Source: Pseudomonas serbica (GTDB lineage Bacteria > Pseudomonadota > Gammaproteobacteria > Pseudomonadales > Pseudomonadaceae). From it: a DNA stretch of 64,000 nucleotides. The stretch lies in assembly GCF_028823535.1 (NCBI RefSeq), contig NZ_JAQIYM010000014.1, forward strand, positions 124,001 through 188,000. Direction: 5' to 3'. The position numbers were made by a program, and so were the translations under genes. The notes beneath the pieces are model-generated. The model worked only from the letters and a program-made list of their open reading frames with translations. It was not told the origin of the DNA and did not search any database. Below, piece after piece: positions 24,490 through 33,256 of this stretch. Numbering within the stretch: the stretch's first letter is position 1; each line of letters begins with the position of its first letter.

Positions 24490-25503
24490 TTACTGCGCCT
24501 GGTAGATCTGGTCGAATACGCCGCCGTCGTTGAAGAATTTCGGCTGCGCGGTTTTCCAGCCGCCGAAGTCTTTGTCGATGGTGACCAGGTCCAGTTTCGG
24601 GAACTGTTGGGCGTATCTGGAAGCAACTTCCTTGTCACGTGGACGATAGAAGTTTTTCGCCGCGATTTCCTGGCCAGCAGGGCTGTACAGGTGCTTGAGG
24701 TAGGCTTCGGCGATCTGCTCGTTGCCCTTTTTCGCGGCATTCTTGTCGACCACGGCCACTGGCGGCTCGGCCAGGATAGACAGCGAAGGCACGACGATCT
24801 CGAACTTGTCGGCACCGCCATCTTCTTTCAGCGCCAGGAACGCTTCATTTTCCCAGGCCAGCAACACATCACCCTGACCGTTGTTGACGAAGGTAATGGT
24901 CGAACCGCGTGCCCCAGTGTCCAGCACAGGCACGTGCTTGAACAGGGTTTGCACGTATTCCTTGGCCTTGGCTTCGTCACCGCCGTTGGCTTTGAGACCA
25001 TAGGCCCAGGCAGCGAGGAAATTCCAACGTGCACCGCCGGAGGTTTTCGGGTTCGGCGTAATCACCGAAACGTCGTTCTTGACCAGATCGCCCCAGTCCT
25101 TGATGCCTTTAGGGTTGCCCTTGCGCACCAGGAACACGATGGTCGAGGTGTACGGCGTACTGGCTTCCGGCAGACGCTTCTGCCAGTCGGCCGGCAGGGT
25201 CTTGCCGAGCTTGGCGATTTCGTCGATGTCACCGGCCAGGGCCAGGGTCACTACGTCAGCGCGCAGGCCGTCGATCACCGCTCGGCCCTGCTTGCCGGAG
25301 CCACCATGGGACTGCTGGATTTTCACGCTGTCGCCGGCGTGGTCCTTCTGCCAGAACTTGATGAACTCGGCGTTGTAGTCCTGGTACAACTCGCGGGTCG
25401 GGTCGTACGACACGTTGAGCAGTTCGTAATCCTTGGCAACCGCGGAACCGGCAAACAGGGCACTGGCCAAGGCGGCCAAAGCGAAATGACGAATCGACGA
25501 CAT
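24490..25503 (-). CDS. sbp: Periplasmic sulfate-binding protein Sbp
   Basis: The 337-residue protein has a signal peptide (MSSIRHFALAALASALFAGSAVA) and sulfate-binding family motifs: NVSYDPTRELYQDYNAEF, QQSHGGSGKQGRAVIDGL, NPKTSGGARWNFLAAW and the C-terminal PKLDLVTIDKDFGGW. It captures sulfate for CysTWA. It is transcribed 80 bases after oscA and upstream of cysT. Expression under sulfur limitation through CysB is expected from family knowledge. Confidence 0.95.
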   Translation of the reverse strand: MSSIRHFALAALASALFAGSAVAKDYELLNVSYDPTRELYQDYNAEFIKFWQKDHAGDSVKIQQSHGGSGKQGRAVIDGLRADVVTLALAGDIDEIAKLGKTLPADWQKRLPEASTPYTSTIVFLVRKGNPKGIKDWGDLVKNDVSVITPNPKTSGGARWNFLAAWAYGLKANGGDEAKAKEYVQTLFKHVPVLDTGARGSTITFVNNGQGDVLLAWENEAFLALKEDGGADKFEIVVPSLSILAEPPVAVVDKNAAKKGNEQIAEAYLKHLYSPAGQEIAAKNFYRPRDKEVASRYAQQFPKLDLVTIDKDFGGWKTAQPKFFNDGGVFDQIYQAQ

Positions 25504-25583
25504 GGTGAAAGCTCCTGGAATTCTAATTGTGTTGGCTGGTTCTTATGGATTTCTGGGATCGCGGTGTCGGTTCAAAGCTCGCT

Positions 25584-25766
25584 TCAGCCCGGTTTGTTGC
25601 CCGGCTGCTGCAAGCGGAATTTTTCCTTGCGTTCGATCTGGACCACCTGGGCGTTGTGCACGGTGATTTCCACTGCGCCAAAGCGCAGGTCGCGCAGGGC
25701 GCTCTGGATTTCGCGCAGGATGGTTGCTTCGTCCTGGCCGTCAACGCTACGTAGAGATGCGCTCAT
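25584..25766 (-). CDS. oscA: Sulfur-starvation protein OscA (DUF2292)
   Basis: The 60-residue protein (ILREIQSALRDLRFGAVEITVHNAQVVQIERKEKFRL) matches the DUF2292/OscA family. oscA was described in Pseudomonas corrugata as needed for use of organosulfur sources under chromate stress, and it lies directly upstream of sbp in pseudomonads. The ATG at 25766 has an AGGAAC site upstream. It is the first gene of the sulfate-uptake operon. An AT-rich palindrome sits 83 bases upstream. Biochemical activity is unknown. Confidence 0.88.
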   Translation of the reverse strand: MSASLRSVDGQDEATILREIQSALRDLRFGAVEITVHNAQVVQIERKEKFRLQQPGNKPG

Positions 25767-25848
25767 GGTGCTGTTCCTTCGACTGAGAGGTTGCCTGGCA
25801 GTGGCGGCACTGCTTGCGGCGTGAGACCAATAGTAGAGAGGCGCAGAT

Positions 25849-25873
25849 ATTCTTAAAAAGACTATTTAAGAAT
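25849..25873 (-). promoter_or_regulatory. AT-rich palindrome upstream of oscA
   Basis: ATTCTTAAA (25849-25857) and TTTAAGAAT (25865-25873) are perfect 9-bp inverted arms with a 7-base centre, followed by TATA-rich DNA. It is a candidate CysB site or promoter for oscA-sbp-cysTWA. The CysB assignment is inference. Confidence 0.45.
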
Positions 25874-25919
25874 GTTTATATAACCAGAAGACTCAGATGA
25901 CGCAGAGCGTCACTTGGTG

Positions 25920-25944
25920 CGTTCCCACGCGGAGTGTGGGAACG
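25920..25944. repeat. CGTTCCCAC palindrome
   Basis: CGTTCCCACGC (25920-25930) is followed by GTGTGGGAACG (to 25944), the second copy of the palindrome class at 7819-7847. It abuts the stop codon of the GGDEF-EAL gene. Confidence 0.75.
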
Positions 25945-27873
25945 TCAGATGACGGGGGTTCGGGTCCAATCCAGCTCCGCTGCCGGCACCGGCCGCCCGA
26001 ACCAGTAGCCCTGCCCCAGATGAGTGCCGTGATCGAGCAGGAACGCCGCCTGTTCGACCTGCTCGATGCCCTCGGCTTGCACCTGCATGCCCATGCTCTG
26101 CGCCAGGGCGATGATGACCCGCACAATGGCCGCGTCGTCCTCGTCTCTCGGCAATCCGGCGACAAAGCCCTGGTCGATCTTGAGTTTCTGTACCGGTAAA
26201 CGCTTGAGCCGCAACAGCGACGAATAACCGGTGCCGAAATCATCGATGGCCAGTTGCACACCCAATTCACGAAGCCGGTGCATTTGCTCAAGCGCGACCT
26301 CGGGATCCTCCATCACCGCGCTCTCGGTGACTTCCAGCTCCAGGCAGGCCGGGTCCAGGCCGGTTTCGCGTAGTATCTGCGCAACTTGTTGGTACAGCTC
26401 GCGGCCGGCGAACAGGCGCGACGATACATTCACCGCGACAAACGACAACACCACGCCCGCCTGTTGCCACTGGCACATCTGGTGACAGGCCTGGCGCATC
26501 ACCCAGGCGTCGATCCGGGCGATCAGCCCCGTCCGCTCGGCCACCGGGATGAATTGCGCGGGCGGTACCAGGCCACGCTGCGGATGCTCCCAGCGCACCA
26601 GCGCCTCGACGCCGATCAGGCGACAAGTCTTGAGATCGTGGACAGGCTGGTAAAACACGCGCAGCTCGTCTTGCTCCAGGGCCCTGCGCAGATCAGAGGC
26701 GGTCTCGACCCGCTGCCGGGCATGGGCCGTCAACTCTTCGGTGTAAAGGGCATAGCCATCACGTCCGCCGCTCTTGGCCTTGAACAGCGCCGAATCGGCG
26801 TTGCGCAACAACTGTTCGGCACTCATGGCGTCGCTGGGGAAAAGACTGATACCGATGCTGGCGTTGATGAACAGCCGATGCCCGTGAATATCGAAGGGCT
26901 CCTTGAGGCCCTCAATGATCCGCTCGGCCAGCGCCGCCGCCTGCATCAGTTGTGGACAACTTTCGGCCAGCACGGCGAACTCGTCGCCCCCGAGGCGCGC
27001 CAAGGTAATTCCGGGATCGAAAATGGCTCCCAAACGTTCGGCCACCGCCTTGAGCACTTGGTCACCCAGCGCGTGCCCGAAACTGTCGTTGATCATCACG
27101 AAGTGATCCAGATCGATGATCAGCAACGCGCAACCCCGCTTGTGCAACTGCGCCGATGCCAGGGCCTGGGTGGCGCGGTCGGTGAACAGCAGGCGATTGG
27201 GCAGGCCGGTGAGCGGATCGTGATGCGCCAGGTGCCTCAACTCGTGTTCCGAGTCCTTGATAGCGCTGATATCAGAGAACACCGCCACAAAATGACTGCG
27301 ATGCCCATGGTCGTCGTGAATGATGCGAATGGTCTGCCATTGCGGGTAGATTTCCCCGCTTTTGCGGCGGTTCCAGATTTCCCCGCTCCACTCGCCGACG
27401 CTGTTGAGGGTGGCGAACATCGCCTGATAGAAAGCCGGTGGATGATGACCTGACTTGAACAGACTGGGCTGACGCCCCAGCACTTCTTCACGCTGATAGC
27501 CGGTGATCGACATGAAGGCGCGGTTCACATGGACGATCAGCCCTTGGGCATCTGTGACCAGCACGCCTTCACGGGTGCAATCAAACACGGCCGCCGCCTG
27601 GCGCAGACGCTCACGATCTTCTCTTCGTTCAGGCAATTTCTCGCCTACAGCCTGGCCACGTGACAAGCGGGCCCGGGCCATGAAGATCAAGCCGGCGCTC
27701 AACACCACCCAGGCATAACCGTTGATCAGTTGCCAGTGTAAGCGCTCGGCCGAATCATCGAATAAACTGCTCAATAAAAAGCCACTCAGCTGCATCCAGA
27801 CCACGGAAATCAACAGGTAGAGCAGCGCTGCGCGCACGGCATCGCGATAGCTGGCAGACATAAGGCTGTCCAT
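25945..27873 (-). CDS. Membrane PAS-GGDEF-EAL c-di-GMP turnover protein
   Basis: The 642-residue protein has two N-terminal transmembrane helices (about 13-35 and 49-68), a PAS domain (about 95-210, VFDCTREGVLVTDAQGLIVHVNRAF), a GGDEF domain with intact GGDEF in RLGGDEFAVL, and an EAL domain with VEALVRWEHP, DDFGTGYSSLLRLKRLP and AEGIE. Both catalytic signatures look intact, so synthesis and hydrolysis are both possible. It lies between oscA and desA, the place held by PA0285 in PAO1. No regulator or partner is obvious. Confidence 0.88.
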   Translation of the reverse strand: MDSLMSASYRDAVRAALLYLLISVVWMQLSGFLLSSLFDDSAERLHWQLINGYAWVVLSAGLIFMARARLSRGQAVGEKLPERREDRERLRQAAAVFDCTREGVLVTDAQGLIVHVNRAFMSITGYQREEVLGRQPSLFKSGHHPPAFYQAMFATLNSVGEWSGEIWNRRKSGEIYPQWQTIRIIHDDHGHRSHFVAVFSDISAIKDSEHELRHLAHHDPLTGLPNRLLFTDRATQALASAQLHKRGCALLIIDLDHFVMINDSFGHALGDQVLKAVAERLGAIFDPGITLARLGGDEFAVLAESCPQLMQAAALAERIIEGLKEPFDIHGHRLFINASIGISLFPSDAMSAEQLLRNADSALFKAKSGGRDGYALYTEELTAHARQRVETASDLRRALEQDELRVFYQPVHDLKTCRLIGVEALVRWEHPQRGLVPPAQFIPVAERTGLIARIDAWVMRQACHQMCQWQQAGVVLSFVAVNVSSRLFAGRELYQQVAQILRETGLDPACLELEVTESAVMEDPEVALEQMHRLRELGVQLAIDDFGTGYSSLLRLKRLPVQKLKIDQGFVAGLPRDEDDAAIVRVIIALAQSMGMQVQAEGIEQVEQAAFLLDHGTHLGQGYWFGRPVPAAELDWTRTPVI

Positions 27874-28008
27874 GTCCCTACGGAAAAGTCGGGATTATAG
27901 TTTAAAGACACATCCTGCCACTCTTATCTGAAAGGGCGACTGGTTTTATCTGTCCGCTTAGTGATAATGCATCGGCTGTTTTTTTCTTTTTCGAGGGCCC
28001 TATAGCCT

Positions 28009-29193
28009 ATGTGGTACCAAGGTTTTCTCGGCTTGTCGCCCTGGTCTCTGGTGGCAGTCACCCTGCTGATGACCCACGTCACGATCATCGGCGTCACGGT
28101 CTATCTGCACCGTTACTCAGCCCATCGCTCACTTGAGCTGAATGCTGGCTTGAAACATTTCTTCCGCTTCTGGCTGTGGCTGACCACGGCGCAGAACACC
28201 CGCGAGTGGACTGCCATCCACCGCAAGCACCACGCCAAGTGCGAAACGGTCGACGACCCGCACAGCCCGGTGATCAAGGGTTTGTCCACCGTACTGCGCA
28301 AAGGCGCCGAGCTGTACCGCGCCGAAGCGGAAAACCCCGAGACCCTGCGCATCTACGGCAAGAACTGCCCGGATGACTGGATCGAACGCAACGTCTACAC
28401 CCGTTTTCCACTGCTGGGCGTGGCGATCATGGCCGTTATCGACCTGCTGCTGTTCGGCACCATCGGCATCACCATCTGGGCCATCCAGATGATGTGGATC
28501 CCGGTGTGGGCTGCTGGCGTCGTCAATGGCCTGGGCCATGCCGTCGGCTACCGCAACTTCGAGTGCCGCGATGCGGCGACCAACCTGGTGCCGTGGGGCA
28601 TCCTGATCGGTGGCGAAGAGCTGCATAACAACCATCACACCTACCCTAACTCGGCAAAACTGTCGGTGAAGAAGTGGGAGTTCGACCTGGGCTGGGCCTG
28701 GATCCAGGTGTTCAGCTTCCTGCGCCTGGCCAAGGTCCAGCGGGTCGCGCCCATTGCGCACCGTGTCGAAGGCAAGGGCCACCTGGACATGGACACCGCC
28801 ATGGCGATCCTCAACAACCGCTTCCAGATCATGGCCCAGTACCGCAAGCTGGTGATCGGGCCGCTGGTCAAGCAAGAACTGGAAAAGGTCGATCACTCGG
28901 TCCGCCACCAGTTCCACCGTGCCAAGGGTTTGCTCTCGCGGGAAACCAGCCTGCTGGACGACAAGCATCACGTTCGCATCCAGAACATGCTCGAACACAG
29001 CCAGGCGCTGAAGGTCATCTACGAGAAACGCCTGGCCTTGCAGCAGATCTGGGTCAAGACCAGCTCAAATGGCCACGACATGCTCGCCGCCATCAAGGAT
29101 TGGGTACACGAAGCGGAAGCCAGCGGGATTCAATCCCTGCGTGACTTCGCCGATCAGTTGAAAACCTATTCCCTGCGCCCAAGCGCCGCCTGA
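28009..29193 (+). CDS. desA: Acyl-lipid Delta-9 fatty acid desaturase DesA
   Basis: The 394-residue membrane enzyme has three histidine boxes: HRYSAH (H34-H39), HRKHH (H71-H75) and HNNHH (H206-H210). These carry the di-iron centre that introduces a cis double bond into phospholipid acyl chains. Hydrophobic segments span about 12-32 and 130-170. The long hydrophilic C-terminus (about 240-394) with helical coiled-coil character is typical of PA0286-type DesA. Its position beside the GGDEF-EAL gene matches PAO1. It helps keep membranes fluid, for example in the cold. Confidence 0.92.
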   Translation: MWYQGFLGLSPWSLVAVTLLMTHVTIIGVTVYLHRYSAHRSLELNAGLKHFFRFWLWLTTAQNTREWTAIHRKHHAKCETVDDPHSPVIKGLSTVLRKGAELYRAEAENPETLRIYGKNCPDDWIERNVYTRFPLLGVAIMAVIDLLLFGTIGITIWAIQMMWIPVWAAGVVNGLGHAVGYRNFECRDAATNLVPWGILIGGEELHNNHHTYPNSAKLSVKKWEFDLGWAWIQVFSFLRLAKVQRVAPIAHRVEGKGHLDMDTAMAILNNRFQIMAQYRKLVIGPLVKQELEKVDHSVRHQFHRAKGLLSRETSLLDDKHHVRIQNMLEHSQALKVIYEKRLALQQIWVKTSSNGHDMLAAIKDWVHEAEASGIQSLRDFADQLKTYSLRPSAA

Positions 29194-29204
29194 CACCGTT
29201 GATC

Positions 29205-29340
29205 GGTGCGCCCTTTCTTCAGGGCGCACCCTTCGGAACTTCGCTGCAAATCCCTTATCTCAAAGTCACTTCGCCATCCAGGCGGGCTTCGCCGTGGCCG
29301 CTTCGACCTTGAGCGGCGCACCCCTTTGAGATCTGTGCCG
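29205..29340 (+). ncRNA. Structured 5' leader of the PAS-GGDEF gene, candidate Pseudomon-GGDEF motif
   Basis: GGTGCGCCCT (29205-29214) and AGGGCGCACC (29221-29230) form a perfect 10-bp hairpin. Downstream, ATCTCAAAG (29257-29265) pairs with CTTTGAGAT (29324-29332) and encloses GGCG/CGCC (29281-29293) and GCCGCT/AGCGGC (29297-29317). The closing 3' arm contains GAG, the only ribosome-site-like sequence before the ATG at 29341, so the fold could hide it. Position and host fit the published Pseudomon-GGDEF RNA motif; the match to its model was not tested. Confidence 0.5.
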
Positions 29341-30327
29341 ATGGTCAATAATCAACAAGACTCATCACCCATGCAGTGGCCCGAGGCCGCGCAAACCCTG
29401 ATGGCGCTGATGCACGCCCAAGGCGAGGTGGCGCGCCTGAGCGAACGTGAACAGCTGTTCAGCACCTTGCTGGTGAGCGTCAACGCAGTGCTGTGGGCAT
29501 TCAATTGGGAAACCCGCCAGGTGCTGTATGTCAGCCCCGCCTATGAACGGATTTTCGGCCGCAGTGCCGACCTGTTGTTGGCCGACTACAACCAATGGCG
29601 CGACAGCATTTACCCCGACGACCTTGAATACGCCGAGCACAGCCTGGCGGACGTGCTGGTCAAGGGTGCCGTCGAAGACCGCGAGTACCGGATCATTACC
29701 GCCGACGGTCAGTTGCGCTGGCTCAGCGACAAGTGTTTCATCAACCGCCAGGCCGAGCCTGGGCAGCCGGTGATCATCGTCGGCATCGCCGAAGACATCA
29801 CCGACAAGAAGCAGTTGGAGACCGAACTGCAACGGCTGGCGACAACCGACGCCCTGACCCGCAGCAGCAACCGCCGGCATTTTTTCGAGGGTGCCGAGCA
29901 AGAATTCGAACAGGCGCGACAACAGGGCACGCCGCTCTCGTTTCTCATGCTGGACATCGATGACTTCAAGGTCATCAACGACACCTACGGCCATCAGGAA
30001 GGCGATAACGTGCTCCAGCGCATTGCCGACAGTGGCCGTGCGGCATTGCGGCGCGGCGATCTGTTCGGGCGCATTGGCGGCGAGGAATTCGCCGCTGTGT
30101 TCCCCGGCTGCACGCCAGAGATGGCCCTGCAAGTGGCTGAGCGCGTGCAACGGGAGATTCAGGGCTTGAGCTTCAACCATGACGGCCATACATTCGGCAT
30201 CACCGTCAGCCAGGGCCTGACCAGCCTTACGGCCGAGGATGCAAGTTTGGAAAGCCTGTTTGCCCGGGCGGATGCCGCGATGTACGAGGCCAAGCGCCAG
30301 GGCAAGAACCGGATCATCAGCGCTTGA
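29341..30327 (+). CDS. PAS-GGDEF diguanylate cyclase
   Basis: The 328-residue soluble protein has a PAS domain with PAC motif (about 45-155, AVLWAFNWETRQVLYVSPAYERIFG ... YRIITADGQLRWL) and a GGDEF domain (about 165-328). The active-site loop is GGEEF in GRIGGEEFAAV, and the inhibitory RxxD site is present five residues before it (RRGD), so the cyclase should be active and product-inhibited. The ATG at 29341 is chosen because the frame upstream is occupied by paired RNA arms. A REP pair follows the stop. It is likely controlled by its structured leader. Confidence 0.87.
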   Translation: MVNNQQDSSPMQWPEAAQTLMALMHAQGEVARLSEREQLFSTLLVSVNAVLWAFNWETRQVLYVSPAYERIFGRSADLLLADYNQWRDSIYPDDLEYAEHSLADVLVKGAVEDREYRIITADGQLRWLSDKCFINRQAEPGQPVIIVGIAEDITDKKQLETELQRLATTDALTRSSNRRHFFEGAEQEFEQARQQGTPLSFLMLDIDDFKVINDTYGHQEGDNVLQRIADSGRAALRRGDLFGRIGGEEFAAVFPGCTPEMALQVAERVQREIQGLSFNHDGHTFGITVSQGLTSLTAEDASLESLFARADAAMYEAKRQGKNRIISA

Positions 30328-30340
30328 ACGGCACGCCCCT

Positions 30341-30422
30341 CTGTAGGAGCTGGCTTGCCAGCGAAAGCGGTGTACCTGACTCACCGAGTCGCCTGGATTC
30401 GCTGGCAGGCCAGCTCCTACAG
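30341..30422. repeat. REP pair
   Basis: CTGTAGGAGCTGGCTTGCCAGCGAA (from 30341) is mirrored by TTCGCTGGCAGGCCAGCTCCTACAG (to 30422), between convergent genes. Confidence 0.85.
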
Positions 30423-30437
30423 AGGGCGTCGCAAGGC

Positions 30438-31652
30438 TTATTTCTTGCGCATCCGTACCAACTCCGGCAAGCCGATCTTCAGCAGCCGCGCCGTGCGGCT
30501 CTTGGCCAGGTCCTCAACACCCTCATGCTCGGTCAGGCGCGCCAGTTGTGCCGCCATGTTCATCACCAGGGCTTCTCGGGAGTAAACCCCGCCGCCGAGC
30601 TGGTAAGCGGCCGCAATCAGCTGCCGCAGCTCCAGCGGCAGACGCCAGCGGGTGCGCAACGCCGAACCGTAGGCGGCACTGAACTCCGCCAGCGCCTCGC
30701 CCACTTGCTCCTGCTCGTCCAGTTCGCCACCAGCCTGTTTCCATTCCTGCAAGCAACGCAACAACGCCAGGTCGCCCAGACGATGCAGCATGCCGGCGCA
30801 GTAGCAGCGCGCCTGATCCAGGTCCAGCAAGCGCGCCAGCGTTCGCGCGTACTCAGCGGTGTGTAGCGACAGATCCCAGTAACGCTCGGCATAGTCCGCC
30901 AGCTGCGGGTCGCTTAGCCGCGCACTGCGCTTGAGCGTCAGGCCCAGAATCAGGTTCATGCTTTGCCCGGTGCCCAATCGGTGCAGGGCCTGGGACAGGG
31001 TTTGCACGGCGGTACCATGGTGCTGGGCGGCGCTGTTGGCGGCGGCGATCAGCACTGCAGTTACTTGTGGATCGGTGCGGATTTCGTCCTCAAGCATCGT
31101 CAAATCCAGGCCGTTGGGGTTGAGGCTGCGCTTGACCGCCACTTGCACGTCCGTCATCAGCGGCGCGCCTTCCGCCAGTTCACGACGACGCTCAAGGAAT
31201 ACCGGCAAGGTCATGCCTGGCGCCAGCGCCGGCACCTCGCACAATACCTCTTCCCCGGCGTTCAGCAGCAAAACCTGCAAGCGCTGGGTCAGGCTCTCCA
31301 TGTTCAGGGGTTTGGTCAGATACGCAGCGGGGGCCAGCGGCAAGGCCTCACGCACGCTCGCACTGTCGTTGCGGCTGCTCATCAGGATGAACGGCAACGG
31401 TGGATTGCGCTTGCGCTGACGCACACTGCGCAACACATTCAGGCCATTGACACCAGGCAACTCCCAGTCGGCGATGACCAGGTCGTAAGGGTTGGACGCC
31501 AGCAACTCCATCGCCTGCTGGCCATCGGCGCACAAGTCCAGCCGCGCATCGCAGCGAACGTTCAACAACACTTCCTTGAGCAGATCGCGGGACCAGGGGT
31601 CGGCCTCGGCGATCAATACTCTCGGAATCGCGGGTAAAATGACGACTGTCAT
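30438..31652 (-). CDS. Response regulator with HDOD output domain
   Basis: The 404-residue protein has an N-terminal receiver (residues 10-130) with phosphorylation site D62 in LVIADWELPG and Lys in YLTKPLN. The C-terminal HDOD domain (about 155-375) has the family features SLNPNGLDLTMLEDEIRTDPQVTAVLI, LSQALHRLGTGQSMNLILGL and CYCAGMLHRLGDLALL. HDOD proteins act in signalling without known enzyme activity and often link to c-di-GMP control. No cognate kinase adjoins it. A terminator separates it from gabT upstream. Confidence 0.85.
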   Translation of the reverse strand: MTVVILPAIPRVLIAEADPWSRDLLKEVLLNVRCDARLDLCADGQQAMELLASNPYDLVIADWELPGVNGLNVLRSVRQRKRNPPLPFILMSSRNDSASVREALPLAPAAYLTKPLNMESLTQRLQVLLLNAGEEVLCEVPALAPGMTLPVFLERRRELAEGAPLMTDVQVAVKRSLNPNGLDLTMLEDEIRTDPQVTAVLIAAANSAAQHHGTAVQTLSQALHRLGTGQSMNLILGLTLKRSARLSDPQLADYAERYWDLSLHTAEYARTLARLLDLDQARCYCAGMLHRLGDLALLRCLQEWKQAGGELDEQEQVGEALAEFSAAYGSALRTRWRLPLELRQLIAAAYQLGGGVYSREALVMNMAAQLARLTEHEGVEDLAKSRTARLLKIGLPELVRMRKK

Positions 31653-31739
31653 ACAGCTCTCCCTGGCAATGCGTAAACCTTAAGCCAAAGCCGGCTATCG
31701 GATACAGCGCTAATACGCGGGTTGTGTTTTTGAAGGCGA

Positions 31740-31767
31740 GAAAAAACCCGCCGAAGCGGGTTTTTTG
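31740..31767. terminator. Bidirectional rho-independent terminator after gabT
   Basis: AAAAAACCCGC, a CGAA loop and GCGGGTTTTTT form a perfect short stem with A and T tracts on both sides. It ends the gabT transcript on the minus strand, 22 bases after its stop. Confidence 0.85.
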
Positions 31768-31789
31768 TGAAGCAGGTCACACTTGGTGA

Positions 31790-33067
31790 TCAGAGCTCGG
31801 AGAAGCACTCTTCGATGATCGCCAGGCCTTTGTCCAGTTGCTCGTCCGGCGAAGTCAGCGGTACCAGGACGCGCAGAACGTTGCCGTAGGTGCCGCAGGA
31901 CAGCAGGATCAAACCCTTATCGCGAGCCTTGGCCACAACGGACGCCACAGCTGCAGCGTTCGGCTTGTGGCTGTCACCGTTTTCGAACAGCTCGACTGCG
32001 ATCATCGCGCCCAGGGCACGCACTTCACCGATCACCGGGTACTTGGCCTGAATGGCCTTCAGACCGGTTACCAGACGCTCGCCAACAGCCTTGCAGCGGT
32101 CCAGCAGGTGCTCTTCTTCGAACACTTCCATCACGGCCAGGGCCGCGGCGCACGCGATCGGGCTACCGGCGTAGGTGCCGCCCAGGCCGCCTGGAGCGAT
32201 GGCGTCCATGTACTCGGCCTTGCCGCACACACCAGCCAGCGGGAAGCCGCCAGCGATGGATTTGGCGAAGGTGGTCAGGTCGGCAGCAACGCCTATCTGT
32301 TCCATGGCGAAGAAGGTGCCGGTACGGCCAGCGCCGGTCTGTACTTCGTCAGCGATCAGCAGGATGCCGTGCTGGTCGCACAGGGCACGCAGACGCTTCA
32401 TGAATTCTTTAGGCGCGACGTAGAAACCACCTTCGCCCTGAACCGGCTCGATGATGATTGCAGCGATATCACGCGGCTCGGCGTCGTTCTTGAAGATGCG
32501 CTCGATGGAAGCGATCGAGTCGTCGATGCTCACACCGTGCAGTTCGTTCGGGTACAGCGCGCGGAAGATGCCGCCTGGCATCAGGCCCATGCCGGCCGAG
32601 TAAGGCACGACTTTACCGGTCAGGCCCAGGGTCATCATGGTGCGACCGTGGTACGCGCCGGTGAACGCGATCACGCCAGCGCGGCCAGTGGCGGCACGAG
32701 CGATCTTGATCGAGTTTTCCACGGCTTCGGAGCCAGTGGTGACCAGCAAGGTTTTCTTGGCGAAATCACCAGGAACCTTGGCGTTGATTTTTTCGCACAC
32801 TTCTACGTACGGCTCGTAAGCCAGCACCTGGAAGCAAGTGTGGGTCAGCTTGTTCAGTTGCTCGGTCACCGCCGCGATGACTTTCGGGTGTACGTGGCCG
32901 GTGTTCAGTACGGCGATACCGCCAGCGAAGTCGATGAACTCACGACCTTCAACGTCGGTCACGGTCGCGTTCTTCGCGGACTCGGCGAAAATCGGGTGAA
33001 TCTGGCCAACACCACGTGGAACTGCGTTGGTACGGCGGGCCATCAAATCAGCGTTAGTCTTGCTCAT
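31790..33067 (-). CDS. gabT: 4-aminobutyrate aminotransferase GabT
   Basis: The 425-residue class III aminotransferase has the PLP-binding lysine K269 in TTFAKSIAGGFPLAG, the preceding IADEVQTGAGRTGTFFAME, and TTGSEAVENSIKIARAATGR. It transfers the amino group of GABA to 2-oxoglutarate, giving succinate semialdehyde for GabD. The ATG at 33067 is preferred to one at 33079 because GAGGA lies just upstream and the length equals other pseudomonad GabT. It is second in the gabDT operon, 189 bases after gabD, with a hairpin-rich spacer. Confidence 0.95.
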   Translation of the reverse strand: MSKTNADLMARRTNAVPRGVGQIHPIFAESAKNATVTDVEGREFIDFAGGIAVLNTGHVHPKVIAAVTEQLNKLTHTCFQVLAYEPYVEVCEKINAKVPGDFAKKTLLVTTGSEAVENSIKIARAATGRAGVIAFTGAYHGRTMMTLGLTGKVVPYSAGMGLMPGGIFRALYPNELHGVSIDDSIASIERIFKNDAEPRDIAAIIIEPVQGEGGFYVAPKEFMKRLRALCDQHGILLIADEVQTGAGRTGTFFAMEQIGVAADLTTFAKSIAGGFPLAGVCGKAEYMDAIAPGGLGGTYAGSPIACAAALAVMEVFEEEHLLDRCKAVGERLVTGLKAIQAKYPVIGEVRALGAMIAVELFENGDSHKPNAAAVASVVAKARDKGLILLSCGTYGNVLRVLVPLTSPDEQLDKGLAIIEECFSEL

Positions 33068-33079
33068 TACATTCCTCAT

Positions 33080-33256
33080 TCGCCGCTCATCGGTCGGCGT
33101 GGTTCAAGGATTAAGCGGTGGGGAGGTAACTGAAGCAGCATGCGATGATCGACTGCCACAGCTTTCCCGACCACAGAGAAAATTCCGGTTTGAAGCCGCG
33201 CAAAGGGACAGCGCTCTCGTGCCCTTTGCGCTTGAAGCAATGCCTTGCCGGGCTTG
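33080..33256 (-). ncRNA. gabD-gabT intergenic structured RNA, candidate gabT motif
   Basis: The spacer holds a perfect 10-bp hairpin, GCGCAAAGGG (33198-33207) with CCCTTTGCGC (33222-33231), flanked by direct repeats of GCTTCAA, and then a T-poor leader up to gabT. A conserved RNA called the gabT motif is published for exactly this position (between gabD and gabT in Pseudomonas). The identity here is by position and host, not by model search. No T-run follows the stem, so it is not a plain terminator. Confidence 0.45.
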
